Of a stretch of 64,000 bases of DNA, positions 1-9,441 are shown one piece after another (position 1 is the stretch's first letter; every line of letters begins with the position of its first letter). The notes beneath the pieces are model-generated. The model had not been told where the DNA came from. It did not search any database and saw only the letters and a program-made list of their open reading frames with translations. The DNA lies in assembly GCA_026002835.1 (NCBI GenBank), contig BPGC01000002.1, positions 124,001 to 188,000 of the forward strand, in the 5' to 3' direction. Origin of the DNA: Candidatus Nitrosocaldaceae archaeon. Its GTDB lineage: Archaea; Thermoproteota; Nitrososphaeria; Nitrososphaerales; Nitrosocaldaceae. Both the position numbers and the translations under genes were made by a program.

Positions 1-5
1 AACAT

Positions 6-17
6 TAAATATATTTA
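6..17 (+). promoter_or_regulatory. TATA-like box for the first operon
   Basis: An AT-rich TATA-like stretch (taaatatattta) ends about 18 bases before the ATG at 35, suggesting a leaderless or nearly leaderless transcript. The window edge cuts off any BRE context. Confidence 0.4.
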
Positions 18-34
18 ATACCTTCTTATCTATT

Positions 35-355
35 ATGAGAGATAAGATAATAGAACTCATGATTAATAACCTTAAGATTGATAAAGAGATAGCAGAGACA
101 TACCTAAAACTGTTATTAGATGGTAAGGCTAGTATTGATAAATTAGGTATAGATAAGAGCATACTGGATAGATTGGTTGAAGATGGAGCATGTATAGAGA
201 TTGATGGTATGTATCAAGCATTGAATCCTAAATTCGCTATAACAAATATGTATAGGATGAGATGTATTAGGGAAGGAATAGAGATGAAGAGGAATAAAGA
301 GGTAGATAAGATAGCAACTATTCTAGAAGGGTTGTTAGAACGAAGGGCTAAATAA
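35..355 (+). CDS. TrmB-like winged-helix protein, small
   Basis: A 106-residue protein with the look of a TrmB-type winged helix: a helix with YLKLLLDG (about residues 23-30), a recognition-helix region around residues 35-50, then a wing ending YQALNPKFAI (about 60-69). The last 35 residues are charged and helical, possibly a dimerisation helix. It lacks the sugar-binding domain of full TrmB regulators. It is the first gene of a tight run with the Zn-type protein at 378 and the small protein at 758. Fold assignment is by pattern only; the target is unknown. Confidence 0.6.
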   Translation: MRDKIIELMINNLKIDKEIAETYLKLLLDGKASIDKLGIDKSILDRLVEDGACIEIDGMYQALNPKFAITNMYRMRCIREGIEMKRNKEVDKIATILEGLLERRAK

Positions 356-377
356 GAAGTGTTATCAATCATAATGT

Positions 378-761
378 ATGGAATGTGAGCATAAGATAGT
401 ATACTTTGGTGTAACCAATATTGTATATAAAGAGAGAACTATAGGAGCTATAGACCTATGGAGATGCTTGAAATGCAAGAAGGTATTTGCGGAAGAGAAA
501 CAATTAGAAGTGTTAGATCTATCTCCAGAAGTAGGAATGCCAAGAATAAATGATGATGAGAGATGGGCTGTATTAGTTTGTAAATTGAAAGAGATGAAAG
601 ATAGATGGAAATTGATCAAGGTTAAGAAGGATGATAAGATAAAGCATGAATGTGTAAAGAATAGTTTGGAATTGCATATAAATGATTTTAGGCTAGATGA
701 TGAGAAGCATTGGATATTCTTCCCAGAAGAGTATCTTAATCAAGAGGTTAGGATAGATTGA
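378..761 (+). CDS. Hypothetical zinc-binding protein
   Basis: A 127-residue protein not recognised as a named family. It opens with a Cys-x-His (CEHK) and carries a WRCLKCKKVF segment near residues 33-42, so Cys3/His5 with the later CxxC could bind zinc. The C-terminal half is charged, with a tryptophan-containing HWIFFPEEYL segment. Its stop overlaps the TTG start of the next gene, and it follows the TrmB-like gene by 22 bases, so the three are probably co-transcribed. Confidence 0.6.
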   Translation: MECEHKIVYFGVTNIVYKERTIGAIDLWRCLKCKKVFAEEKQLEVLDLSPEVGMPRINDDERWAVLVCKLKEMKDRWKLIKVKKDDKIKHECVKNSLELHINDFRLDDEKHWIFFPEEYLNQEVRID

Positions 762-1021
762 AGATAAAGATATTTGTAACAGATATATATGCTGGAGATA
801 TTGCTAGTAGATTAAAAGGTTATTTCATACTAGATGAGCATAAATTCAAGTTTAATGCAGTAGCATTTGGAAGGATAGGAGGTCATAATATTAACATTAA
901 GTTAAGCAAGAAGGATGAGAAGATGTTAGAAGAGTTAGGATATGAACCAGAGCAGGTTATAATAGAAGCACAAAGAATGATGATCGAAGGCGATATGGAG
1001 ATCATAGATAAAAAAGGTTAA
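758..1021 (+). CDS. Hypothetical 87-aa protein
   Basis: A small protein with a predicted alternating beta/alpha pattern and no family I recognise. The start is TTG at 758, overlapping the TGA of the preceding gene (TTGA), with a purine-rich GAGG stretch upstream; no ATG is available near. It converges with and slightly overlaps the 3' end of the phosphorylase gene on the other strand. The TTGA overlap suggests translational coupling. Confidence 0.55.
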   Translation: MKIKIFVTDIYAGDIASRLKGYFILDEHKFKFNAVAFGRIGGHNINIKLSKKDEKMLEELGYEPEQVIIEAQRMMIEGDMEIIDKKG

Positions 1022-1809
1022 AGTTTTGCATCCTTTAATGCATCTTTACATATACATTCTCTTTCTCTAGGGATCTTTGGTATTACCTCTTTTAATAATA
1101 GCTTTGTGTTCTCTACATTCTTCCTTAACGTTTCTATAACCTCTTTAGTGCTTACTGGTTTCTCTGCCCATACATCATAATCCGTTACAGTCGCTATGCT
1201 AACATAACATATCTCCATCTCCCTTGCTAATACACACTCTGGAACTAGAGTCATGCCTATAACATCAGCCTTTACATAATCTCTAAAGAATCTAGATTCA
1301 GCTCTAGTTGAGTATCTAGGACCTTCTATGCATATATAAGTGCCTTTATCATATACTTTCAAGCCTAATCCTTTAGCTGTATCTATTACTATTGGTCTAG
1401 TCTGATTACAGAATGGATCTGCAACTGATATATGACATACCTCTCCTCCATCATAGAATGAGTATTCTCTCTTCTTTGTAAAATCTACAAACTGATCTGG
1501 GAATACAATAGTTCCTGGATCTAACTCTTCTCTCATACTACCTACTGCTGCTGGTGCTAGTATTCTATTAACTCCTAAATGTTTTAAAGCCCATATATTA
1601 GCTCTTGCTGGTATCTTATGAGGCGGTATTCTATGTTCTTTACCATGTCTAGGAAGGAATGCTACTCTTCTATCTTTATAAGTTCCTACTGTTATTAGAT
1701 CTGATGTATCTCCATATGGTGTATATACTTTAACCTCTTTTGCATCTTCTAACATATCTTGATCGTATACTCCAGTGCCTCCTATGATAGCTATCTCTGC
1801 TTCCATCAA
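1018..1809 (-). CDS. mtnP: S-methyl-5'-thioadenosine phosphorylase
   Basis: 263 residues, normal for the PNP/MTAP family 2. It cleaves methylthioadenosine (from polyamine synthesis) with phosphate to adenine and methylthioribose-1-phosphate. Visible signatures are IGGTGVYD near the N-terminus (phosphate loop), [14 protein letters not shown] (about 53-66), [12 protein letters not shown] (about 162) and VTDYD (about 210), where Asp residues favour 6-aminopurines over guanine or hypoxanthine. It overlaps the adenine phosphoribosyltransferase gene upstream by four bases, so substrate release and salvage are coupled. A related MTI phosphorylase is the main alternative. Confidence 0.88.
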   Translation of the reverse strand: MMEAEIAIIGGTGVYDQDMLEDAKEVKVYTPYGDTSDLITVGTYKDRRVAFLPRHGKEHRIPPHKIPARANIWALKHLGVNRILAPAAVGSMREELDPGTIVFPDQFVDFTKKREYSFYDGGEVCHISVADPFCNQTRPIVIDTAKGLGLKVYDKGTYICIEGPRYSTRAESRFFRDYVKADVIGMTLVPECVLAREMEICYVSIATVTDYDVWAEKPVSTKEVIETLRKNVENTKLLLKEVIPKIPRERECICKDALKDAKL

Positions 1810-2318
1810 TATCTCACCAATGAATATATCTTATAACTATTAATACCATTAACTCCTTTTAGATCACTCAACTCTATTACAAACGCAAATCCTGCTACTT
1901 CTCCTCCTAACTCTTCTACTAATTGAGCTGCTGCTTTTGCAGTTCCTCCAGTTGCTATAAGATCATCAGTAATCAATACTCGCTCACCTTTCTTTATTAT
2001 ATCTCTTTGCACTTCCATAGTTGCATTACCATACTCTATATCATACTTTTTTGTGGTTGTATCTCCTGGTAACTTTCCTTGCTTCCTTACCATAATCATA
2101 CCTTTATTGAACCTTAATGCTAATGCTGAAGCAAATATGAATCCTCTAGACTCTATGCCTGCTATGAGATCTATGTTATCATCTTTATACTCTTCATAGA
2201 ATTTATCTATTACATACTTGAATGCTTGAGGATCTCTCAATATTGGGCTTATGTCTCTGAACAATACTCCAGGTTTTGGAAAGTCTGGATACTCTCTTAT
2301 CAGTGCTTTTAGGTTCAT
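1806..2318 (-). CDS. apt: Adenine phosphoribosyltransferase
   Basis: 170 residues, standard for APRT. It converts adenine and PRPP to AMP. The PRPP-binding motif is seen as [17 protein letters not shown] (about 115-131), preceded by [11 protein letters not shown] (about 53-63), both diagnostic of the adenine-specific subgroup. It is the first gene of a two-gene operon with the methylthioadenosine phosphorylase, whose adenine product it recycles. A TATA box lies about 21-28 bases upstream of the ATG. Confidence 0.93.
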   Translation of the reverse strand: MNLKALIREYPDFPKPGVLFRDISPILRDPQAFKYVIDKFYEEYKDDNIDLIAGIESRGFIFASALALRFNKGMIMVRKQGKLPGDTTTKKYDIEYGNATMEVQRDIIKKGERVLITDDLIATGGTAKAAAQLVEELGGEVAGFAFVIELSDLKGVNGINSYKIYSLVRY

Positions 2319-2338
2319 GAGTTAGCGATAAACTAGCC

Positions 2339-2346
2339 TATAAAAA
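2339..2346 (-). promoter_or_regulatory. TATA box for apt-mtnP
   Basis: On the minus strand the octamer TTTTTATA sits 21-28 bases upstream of the apt ATG (2318), the spacing expected for a leaderless archaeal transcript. Confidence 0.5.
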
Positions 2347-2428
2347 TGTCTTTTGAATGAGTTAATTGTATTACAAAAATTCTTTATATAAAGCGTATTA
2401 AATACTCTGTAGAACATCTAAGAAAAAT

Positions 2429-2527
2429 ATGATTTATTCAGCAATAATTGGCATAATAGTATTAATCTCTGCAGCCTTTACAATTGACTACAAAATGTTT
2501 AAGCGTGATATGCTTATAGTAATATAA
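2429..2527 (+). CDS. Possible 32-aa membrane peptide
   Basis: An ATG-started frame of 32 residues begins with about 16 strongly hydrophobic residues (MIYSAIIGIIVLIS) followed by a short basic and hydrophobic tail. It sits in the 323-base gap between apt and the agmatinase gene. It could be a one-helix membrane peptide, but chance is a real alternative in AT-rich DNA; I see no strong ribosome binding site. The rest of this gap holds only the two promoters. Confidence 0.25.
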   Translation: MIYSAIIGIIVLISAAFTIDYKMFKRDMLIVI

Positions 2528-2611
2528 GATACAAAGATTGGAAAAAGATGGTTAAGCATAGTGACAGAGAGTGATATATTACTAGCATATTCAGCATTGT
2601 TATAAATTCAG

Positions 2612-2622
2612 TTTATATATAA
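2612..2622 (+). promoter_or_regulatory. TATA box for agmatinase gene
   Basis: TTTATATATAA ends 19 bases before the ATG at 2642, a strong archaeal TATA element with leaderless spacing. Confidence 0.55.
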
Positions 2623-2641
2623 GCTCAAATTAAACATCCAT

Positions 2642-3484
2642 ATGAGTTACATAGACCTATACATGCAAGATAATTCATTAACGCAAGGTAACAAAGAACC
2701 AGATCTATATTTATTTGGAGTTCCATTCGATTCCACTTGTTCTTATAGACCAGGAACTAGATTTGGTCCAAATGCAATAAGAGAAGCGTTCAAGAATATA
2801 GAGTATAACTCATATTATAATGATAAAGATATTAAGCGTATATCCATTAAAGATCTAGGAAATACAAGGTTTACCGTAAATGCTGAGTATATGCTTGATA
2901 TGGTAAATAAGGTTGCCAATGAATCTATCTCTAAAGGATTTACATGTATATTAGGAGGCGAGCATCTTATAACTTTAGGATCGTATATGGCTACTAAAGA
3001 ATCATCATTAGTAATATTTGATGCTCATTATGATCTAAGAGATGAATTTACAGATACAAGATATAGTCATGCTACTTTTCTAAGAAGGATTGTTGAGCAG
3101 AGAGGATCTGATAATATATTGCATATAGGAGCTAGAGGGTATGGAAGCGACGAATTAGAGTTTTTAGAGAATGCAAGGATAGCATCGATAAAGGCTAGAG
3201 ATATTAATGATAACATAATCAAAGATCATATATCAGTATTAGATGATGAGTTATACATTAGCATTGATTTAGATGCTATAGATCCAGCATTCGCACCTGG
3301 AGTAGGAACACCAGAACCATTGGGTTTGAATGTATATCAATTCTTTAATGCATTAAAATTATTTAATGAACATAAGGTGAAAGCATTTGATATAGTAGAG
3401 CTATCCCCGCCATATGATAATGGGAATACAGCAATATTGGCAGCAAAGATAATGCTAGAAATTATTAATATGAACTTAGATTAA
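2642..3484 (+). CDS. speB: Agmatinase/arginase-family ureohydrolase
   Basis: 280 residues. It probably hydrolyses agmatine to putrescine and urea in polyamine synthesis. The di-manganese ligands are all present: His108 in GGEHLIT, Asp127/His129/Asp131 in DAHYD, and Asp209/Asp211 in SIDLDAIDP; the PGVGTPEP loop follows. The usual GGDH is GGEH here, a conservative variant. The methylthioadenosine salvage pair nearby processes the by-product of polyamine synthesis, which fits agmatinase, though another guanidino-substrate ureohydrolase cannot be excluded from sequence alone. Confidence 0.85.
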   Translation: MSYIDLYMQDNSLTQGNKEPDLYLFGVPFDSTCSYRPGTRFGPNAIREAFKNIEYNSYYNDKDIKRISIKDLGNTRFTVNAEYMLDMVNKVANESISKGFTCILGGEHLITLGSYMATKESSLVIFDAHYDLRDEFTDTRYSHATFLRRIVEQRGSDNILHIGARGYGSDELEFLENARIASIKARDINDNIIKDHISVLDDELYISIDLDAIDPAFAPGVGTPEPLGLNVYQFFNALKLFNEHKVKAFDIVELSPPYDNGNTAILAAKIMLEIINMNLD

Positions 3485-3744
3485 TCATAAGTATTATTTA
3501 GTAAATCTAATAATTTACTATAAATAATTAGAAATTCTTTACCTTTTTCTGTAATTACTATCTTATCTCTTATATTATCGAGTAAGCCTAACTTTAATAA
3601 CTCTTCTATATAAAGAATTAACCTATTACAAGATAAACCTAATTTTTTGTATATTAAAGGTTTATCTTCTATAGAAATTTCATTGTATTTTATTAACAAC
3701 AATATATTATAGTATAGCATTAATTTATCCTTTGTAAGTTCCAT
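3481..3744 (-). CDS. Small winged-helix DNA-binding protein
   Basis: 87 residues with a winged-helix pattern: a first helix rich in Leu/Ile, a helix-turn-helix near residues 30-55 (SIEDKPLIYKKLGLS then the LILYIEELLKLGLL helix) and a wing KIVITEKGKEFLI (about 62-74). It resembles the small archaeal HTH regulators ending in TxKG. It converges on and overlaps the agmatinase stop by four bases. Target unknown. Confidence 0.6.
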   Translation of the reverse strand: MELTKDKLMLYYNILLLIKYNEISIEDKPLIYKKLGLSCNRLILYIEELLKLGLLDNIRDKIVITEKGKEFLIIYSKLLDLLNNTYD

Positions 3745-3851
3745 TTGTATTAATCTTCTAAGAGCTTATATTTAAATACATCTGTAGATATGTTATTTAT
3801 TAATTATATTACTGAAATTATAATAAGATATTACGTTACTGATGGTAATTT

Positions 3852-5702
3852 CTATACCATGATTTGAGGTCTTTTGCTTAACAACGCTGGCATGTTCAAT
3901 GGCATGTAAGGCTTGCACTTAATCTGTTCTTTAATTACATTAATCAGCTCTTCTAATCTCATCTCTCTTTTGCTCTTATCAAGCCTTATCCTAACATTCA
4001 ATAGATTTTCATTAACCTCTTTCTCTCCAATTACTGCTATATAATGGATCCATTCCTTTTCAGCATCTCTTATCTTCTTGCTTAATGTTTCATCTCTATC
4101 ATCTAGATCAACCCTAATCTCTTCATCTTTAATAGCATTCATAATCTTCAAACAATAATCCAGATAATTATTAGATACTGGTATTATCCTAACATGAGTA
4201 GGGGATAACCATAATGGCAAGATGGGAACCTTGCCTTGTTTCTGCATAAATGCTGCTTTCTCTAACAGAGCATAGATTACTCTCTCAACAGCTCCACTAG
4301 GAGAGTTATGAAGTATTATAGGATGCTTCTTATTACCATCTTCATCAACAAATAGAATGTTGTATCTTTTACCATTCTCTACATCGATCTGATCCGTTGA
4401 TAATGCACTCGCTTTATTCAGATTATCTATAAAATTGAACTCCCATTTCAATACAAAGTAGAAAAATTGTTTATCCCATAGTTCAATGAGTGCTGGTTTA
4501 CCAATTATGCTTATCAATTCATTAACAAACTCTTTATTGTTTTCATAAAATTCTCTAGTGAACCTTATTGCTACTTCTAGATCATCTAGGTTCAAACCTA
4601 GATCATTTATAACACTAATGGATAACTTTAACCTTGTTATAGCTTCTTCCTTTGCTTGCTCCATATCTTTACACAAAGCATGGCAATCTGGCATTGTAAA
4701 CGCTCTAAGCCTTCTCAATCCTACTAATTCTCCACTCTTCTCTCTTCTGAATGAGTATCTAGTTAGCTCATAAAGCCTTAATGGTAAATGCTTATAAGAT
4801 AATGTAAAATCTTTAGCCATTAGGAATTGTCCAAAACATGCAGCAAATCTTAAGAACAATTCTTTACCTTCTGTGCTTATTGTATATTGCCTAGCCGGGA
4901 ACCTATTGAAATATTGTTCCAAACTGGGATGTTTAGTATTATACATTATTGGTGTCTCTACCTCAATACCTCCATACTCTAATACTCTCCTAGTAACATA
5001 CTGCTCAATCAATGATTTTATTAGCCTGCCATTAGGATACAATCGCATATTACCAGCATCAGATGCTGGTTCGTAATCAGCAATTGCTAACTTTTTCATA
5101 AGTTTTACATGAGGAGGTTCTTGATCTACAATCCTCTTCTTAGTAACTTCATACTTTGCTAATACTTCCAACTTTTTATTCTTAAACTTGTAATCATTTA
5201 ATGGTATTAACCTACCATCTGGTTCTAAGATAAACCAATGGGACTCGATCTTCTCTTCAGCCTCTAACGCCTTAGAGATATGCTCTTTTACACTATCTTT
5301 AGTTATATTTATTGCATGTTCTGCTAGTGGATGACCTTTAACACTTATAGTAAATGCTTTTGTCCAACCAAATGGTGCTCTATATACTTCTAAACCATTC
5401 TTCAATTTACCTTCCATATATCTAAGTATAGATAATGCTTTAGATGGTATAGCAAGATCTTGACTTAGATGTGCATATGGATATAACAATATTTTATTAC
5501 AACTTATCTTATCAAGCCATTCTTTGATCTCATTAATAGCATTATATGCAACCTCTTCATCATCACTCTTTTCTACAGCTATAAATGCAACTAGCACTTC
5601 ATCATACCTAGCCTTCTTATCTTTGACCTCCTCAGCATCCTCGATCTCTTTCTCTACTGCTTCATATTCTATAAAGTTAGAGTGTAATTGTAATACACGC
5701 AT
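3852..5702 (-). CDS. thrS: Threonyl-tRNA synthetase, archaeal type
   Basis: 616 residues. It charges tRNA-Thr. The N-terminal ~140 residues (MRVLQLHSNFIEYE onward) match the archaeal D-aminoacyl-deacylase-like editing domain that removes mischarged serine, rather than the bacterial N1-N2 domains. The class II core follows: RRVLEYGGIEVETP, FRREKSGEL (motif 2) and GAVERVIYALLE (motif 3 Arg). Likely zinc ligands are the Cys in FAACFGQF, the His in MPDCHALC and the His in IILHNSPSG. The last ~110 residues form the anticodon-binding domain. It is monocistronic, divergent from aRF1 across an 86-base gap. Confidence 0.95.
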   Translation of the reverse strand: MRVLQLHSNFIEYEAVEKEIEDAEEVKDKKARYDEVLVAFIAVEKSDDEEVAYNAINEIKEWLDKISCNKILLYPYAHLSQDLAIPSKALSILRYMEGKLKNGLEVYRAPFGWTKAFTISVKGHPLAEHAINITKDSVKEHISKALEAEEKIESHWFILEPDGRLIPLNDYKFKNKKLEVLAKYEVTKKRIVDQEPPHVKLMKKLAIADYEPASDAGNMRLYPNGRLIKSLIEQYVTRRVLEYGGIEVETPIMYNTKHPSLEQYFNRFPARQYTISTEGKELFLRFAACFGQFLMAKDFTLSYKHLPLRLYELTRYSFRREKSGELVGLRRLRAFTMPDCHALCKDMEQAKEEAITRLKLSISVINDLGLNLDDLEVAIRFTREFYENNKEFVNELISIIGKPALIELWDKQFFYFVLKWEFNFIDNLNKASALSTDQIDVENGKRYNILFVDEDGNKKHPIILHNSPSGAVERVIYALLEKAAFMQKQGKVPILPLWLSPTHVRIIPVSNNYLDYCLKIMNAIKDEEIRVDLDDRDETLSKKIRDAEKEWIHYIAVIGEKEVNENLLNVRIRLDKSKREMRLEELINVIKEQIKCKPYMPLNMPALLSKRPQIMV

Positions 5703-5743
5703 GTATGATGATTTCTTATATTACAAAATTAAAGGTTTCTAAT

Positions 5744-5757
5744 CAATAATAAATATT
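5744..5757 (+). promoter_or_regulatory. TATA-like region for aRF1
   Basis: AT-only stretch (aataataaatatta) in the thrS-aRF1 divergent gap, 32-45 bases before the aRF1 ATG. Its position suits a TATA box; the exact box is uncertain because the gap is uniformly AT-rich. Confidence 0.35.
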
Positions 5758-5788
5758 AATATTGTTAGTAACAATAGTTGCATAGAGT

Positions 5789-7033
5789 ATGAGTAAATAT
5801 AATTCGGTTCAGATGTATAGGCTAAGAAAGATACTTAATGAGTTATCTCAGAAGGTTGGTAGAGGAACTGAACTTATATCATTGTATATACCTCCAAAGA
5901 AGGCTATACATGAGATAATTGCTACTCTTAGAGAAGAGTATGGAACAGCATCTAACATAAAATCCGATACTACTAGGAATCATGTATTAGATGCTTTAAC
6001 TAGAACTATGCAGAGATTGAAGTTATATAATAAAACTCCAGAGACTGGTTTAGTTATATTTTGTGGTGCTTTGCCAACTAATGGACCAGGAAGCGAAGTT
6101 GTGCAAATACATGAGATCATTCCTCCTAAAGAACTCAATCTATTCTTGTATAGATGTGATGATCATTTCCATACAGATATACTAAAATCCATGCTAAAAG
6201 AAGAGGATGTTATAGGTATAATAGCTATAGATAGTAGTGAAGCTGGATTAGGAGTTGTATTAGGTGATAGATTGGAGATATTAGATGTGTTACATTCTGG
6301 TGTAGGAGGTAAGCATAGAGCTGGAGGACAATCAGCAAGAAGGTTTGAAAGATTAAGAGAGATGGAACTTAACGATTACTTTAATCGAGTTGCAGAACAT
6401 GCCAAATCATACTTTATAGATACTTATAAAGTGAAAGGATTGATAATAGCTGGACCAGGTCCTACAAAGGATATATTCCTCAAAGAGAATTATCTAGATT
6501 ATAGATTACAGAATAATGTATTAGCAACAATAGATACATCATATGCTGGAGAAGAAGGAGTTCGAGAGGTTATGGAGAAAGCAGAAGATGTTCTTAAAGA
6601 GTATAGATTAGTTGTAGAGAAGAAGCTAGTTGATCGATTATTCAAAGAGATAAACTCATCAAAAGGATTGGTTACATATGGTTTAAAACCAGTCATAAAG
6701 GCATTGGAACAAGGAAGTGCTGAATTGATTTTGGTTAATGATAATATAGATATGGTTAGGATAGTAGCAGAATGTAAAAGATGTAATAATAGAGTAGAAG
6801 AGATAGTTGATATTAGTAAAGCTATAGAGAGGAAACATCAATTAAGCCAGCAATGTAATGTATGTAATGCACAAGACATAGAGATTAAAGAGCAAGATAT
6901 CATAGATTATCTAGAAGAACTCGCTATAAATACTGGTGCTACTATAGAAGTTATCTCATCTAAAAGCGAACATGGTAGAATGCTTGAGAGTTTAGGAAAG
7001 ATTGCTGCTATATTAAGGTATAAGATGGATTAG
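5789..7033 (+). CDS. prf1: Peptide chain release factor aRF1
   Basis: 414 residues, the usual aRF1/eRF1 length. It recognises all three stop codons and triggers peptidyl-tRNA hydrolysis. The stop-recognition NIKS is at residues 56-59, the catalytic GGQ at 179-181 within AGGQSARRFERLRE, and the C-terminal domain carries two CxxC pairs (CKRCNN and CNVCNA) that can bind zinc. Its 3' end converges with cysS, overlapping by four bases. Confidence 0.97.
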   Translation: MSKYNSVQMYRLRKILNELSQKVGRGTELISLYIPPKKAIHEIIATLREEYGTASNIKSDTTRNHVLDALTRTMQRLKLYNKTPETGLVIFCGALPTNGPGSEVVQIHEIIPPKELNLFLYRCDDHFHTDILKSMLKEEDVIGIIAIDSSEAGLGVVLGDRLEILDVLHSGVGGKHRAGGQSARRFERLREMELNDYFNRVAEHAKSYFIDTYKVKGLIIAGPGPTKDIFLKENYLDYRLQNNVLATIDTSYAGEEGVREVMEKAEDVLKEYRLVVEKKLVDRLFKEINSSKGLVTYGLKPVIKALEQGSAELILVNDNIDMVRIVAECKRCNNRVEEIVDISKAIERKHQLSQQCNVCNAQDIEIKEQDIIDYLEELAINTGATIEVISSKSEHGRMLESLGKIAAILRYKMD

Positions 7034-8412
7034 TATAATATTCCTAGATCTAACTTCTTCCATATTGTCTTCTTTTTATGATCAATCAATTCTATTCCTT
7101 TCATTCTTAACTTTTCTCTAATAGCATCTGCTTCTTTGAACCTCTTCTCTCTTCTTAATCTATTCCTCTCTTCGATCAATCTATAGATCTCTTCCTTTTC
7201 TTCCTTGCTAACATCTAAAAGTTTGAAGCCTAGAATAGATAACATTGTATTATATTCATCTTTTACAGCATCTGCTATACTCTTATTCAGAGCTTCTTTA
7301 GAAGCATGTTTGTTGATATATTTTACTAACTCATTCAAAGCGTGTAAAGCGTTAGGAGTATCTAGATCATTACTCATAGCATCATCAAACATCTTCATAG
7401 CATTACTTGCTACCTCTTTAGCATCATATGCTTCGCCTTCTTCATCAGCAAATTTCAATTCAAAACCAGCATGTTCAATATCTCTCCATCTAGATACAGC
7501 TTGCTCTAATAACTCATAATCATAATCTAACTGCTTCCTATAATGAGCTGATAAGCAATATAATCGAATAGGATTTGCTCCATACTTTTTTAATGCTTGA
7601 TTTATTGGTTCTATATTCTTTAACGATTTGCTCATTTTCTCTCCTCTTATAGTCAGCATACCTACATGCATCCATATTCTTGCAAACTCTTTACATGTGT
7701 AAGATTCAGACTGCGCTATCTCATTCTCATGATGAGGAAATATTAGATCTTCTCCTCCACCATGTATATCTATATGCTCTAAATATTTTAGACTCATAGC
7801 TGAGCATTCAATATGCCATCCTGGTCTCCCTCTTCCCCAAGGACTATCCCAACTAGGCTCTTCATCACTAAACTTCCACAACGCAAAGTCTAATGGGCTC
7901 TTCTTCTCTGGATCTACTTCTATTCTAGCTCCAGCAATCAATTCATTTACATCCTTCTTAGATAATTTGCCATAATCCTCATCTTTAGGAACATGAAAGT
8001 AAACACCTTTACTTGTTACATAAGCATAACCTTTCTCTATCAAACCTTGTATAAGTTTAATGATATCATCTATATGCTCCGTAGCTCTAGGATATAGATC
8101 TGCTCTTAATACATTAAGCCTATCAAAATCTTTAAAGTATTGCTCGATAAATCTATTTGCGAGTTCTAATGGTTTAATACCTTGTTCTTTAGCAGCATTT
8201 ATTATCTTATCATCAACATCGGTAAAATTCTGTATAAATCTTACATTATATCCTTTATACATCAAATATCTTCTCAATACATCAAACACTATTATAGTCC
8301 TAGCATGACCTATATGTGAATAATCATATACTGTAACACCACAGAGATAAATATTAACATTTTTGTTCTTTATCTCTTCCAACTGTTTTGTTAATGTATT
8401 GTATATCTTCAT
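7030..8412 (-). CDS. cysS: Cysteinyl-tRNA synthetase
   Basis: 460 residues, normal for class I CysRS. Cys24 in LCGVTVYD, Cys in WHIECSAM and the HHENEIAQSE segment provide the zinc site that selects cysteine. HIGH is at 33-36 (SHIGHARTI) and KMSKS at 259-263. The C-terminal DALR-like helical region is present. It is followed upstream by an ArsC-like gene in the same direction with a 5-base gap, suggesting one transcript. Confidence 0.97.
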   Translation of the reverse strand: MKIYNTLTKQLEEIKNKNVNIYLCGVTVYDYSHIGHARTIIVFDVLRRYLMYKGYNVRFIQNFTDVDDKIINAAKEQGIKPLELANRFIEQYFKDFDRLNVLRADLYPRATEHIDDIIKLIQGLIEKGYAYVTSKGVYFHVPKDEDYGKLSKKDVNELIAGARIEVDPEKKSPLDFALWKFSDEEPSWDSPWGRGRPGWHIECSAMSLKYLEHIDIHGGGEDLIFPHHENEIAQSESYTCKEFARIWMHVGMLTIRGEKMSKSLKNIEPINQALKKYGANPIRLYCLSAHYRKQLDYDYELLEQAVSRWRDIEHAGFELKFADEEGEAYDAKEVASNAMKMFDDAMSNDLDTPNALHALNELVKYINKHASKEALNKSIADAVKDEYNTMLSILGFKLLDVSKEEKEEIYRLIEERNRLRREKRFKEADAIREKLRMKGIELIDHKKKTIWKKLDLGILY

Positions 8413-8417
8413 AATCC

Positions 8418-8750
8418 TTAACTCTTTATCTCCCTTATGAATGCTTTACCATCCTTGATTATAATTGGTCTTGCTATCAAACTAGGATATTTTACCATCA
8501 ATTCTATTATCTGTTCATCATCATAATCCTTCTTATCCAATCCTAATTCTTTATACATCTTATCCCTCTTCCTCAACGCATCTTTAGGAGAGATATTAGC
8601 CATCTTCAATAATTGCTTTATCTCTTCTTTGGTTAACCTATCCTTGAAGAACTCCCTCAATTCTAGTTCTTCTCCCTCTTTCTTTAACTTATCTATTGTT
8701 TTTCTACAAGTTTGGCATCTATTATAATAATATACTTTGATCTTGCCCAT
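8418..8750 (-). CDS. ArsC/Spx-family thioredoxin-fold protein
   Basis: 110 residues of the ArsC family. The N-terminal beta strand is followed by YNRCQTCRKTIDKLKKEG, where the first Cys is at the ArsC catalytic position and CxxC replaces the CxxS/CxxG seen in some arsenate reductases, as in Spx-like or YffB-like members. The C-terminal LIARPIIIKDGKAFI matches the LxRPIxxxxG motif of the family. It could be an arsenate reductase or a generic thiol reductase; no ars genes are nearby. It is co-directional with cysS. Confidence 0.8.
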   Translation of the reverse strand: MGKIKVYYYNRCQTCRKTIDKLKKEGEELELREFFKDRLTKEEIKQLLKMANISPKDALRKRDKMYKELGLDKKDYDDEQIIELMVKYPSLIARPIIIKDGKAFIREIKS

Positions 8751-8797
8751 ATAGCATATACTAAAATAGTTATATTAAGAGATAACTATCTAATATT

Positions 8798-9333
8798 ATG
8801 AGATATATCTATCTGCTTATACCAGCATCTATTATTATAATAATTGTATTATATATGGATGTATCTAATTTAGATACTAGAATTGAATATGGAAATGAAG
8901 ATTGGATTGATAGATATCCATTGGATGTTACAGATCATTACTCAATAATAGATAGTATAGAGATCTATCGATCTATTCTGAACATATAATTATAGGAAGG
9001 GTAAGCAATCTAACCTCATATACCATTCTAACGATCCTTATATAAAAGAGTTAGAGAAACAGGGGAGTACAGTAATTGAAATAGAAATGGATGTAACTGG
9101 GAATTATGATGGTAAACATATATTCATTTTTACATAGATATACTCCAACTATAGATGATAGAATTATTATCTTCTTATATAAAGGGGAAGATAATACAGT
9201 ATGGGAAGATAAGTATTTAGCAAATGGAATATTCAAGATAATTGATAATAAGATCTATCATTATTTCGAGTATCCAGATGGTATAGCTATAGATAAACCG
9301 ATAAGAATTATCAAAGATTATAGGAGTAGATAA
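8798..9333 (+). pseudogene. Broken membrane-anchored protein gene (frameshifted)
   Basis: The N-terminal 63 codons (8798-8989) encode a hydrophobic signal anchor (RYIYLLIPASIIIIIVLYM) and a polar start. The reading then continues sensibly in other frames: from about 8956 in frame 1 (SIYSEHIIIGRVSNLTSY), from 9021 in frame 0 (HSNDPYIKELEKQG, ending at a TAG near 9135), and from about 9130 in frame 1 (IIIFLYKGEDNTVWEDKYL) to a stop at 9333. Stitched together it would be about 178 residues, an extracellular protein with a single N-terminal anchor. At least three frame changes in 180 bases indicate decay, or very poor assembly here. Function unknown. Confidence 0.6.
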
Positions 9334-9441
9334 TGAATGTATCTGGAAATTATTTGGCTATCTAAATTATAATTATGTATTATAAGGTATATTATGATTC
9401 ATTACATATTATAAGAGCAAAACAATATAAGGAATAATCAA

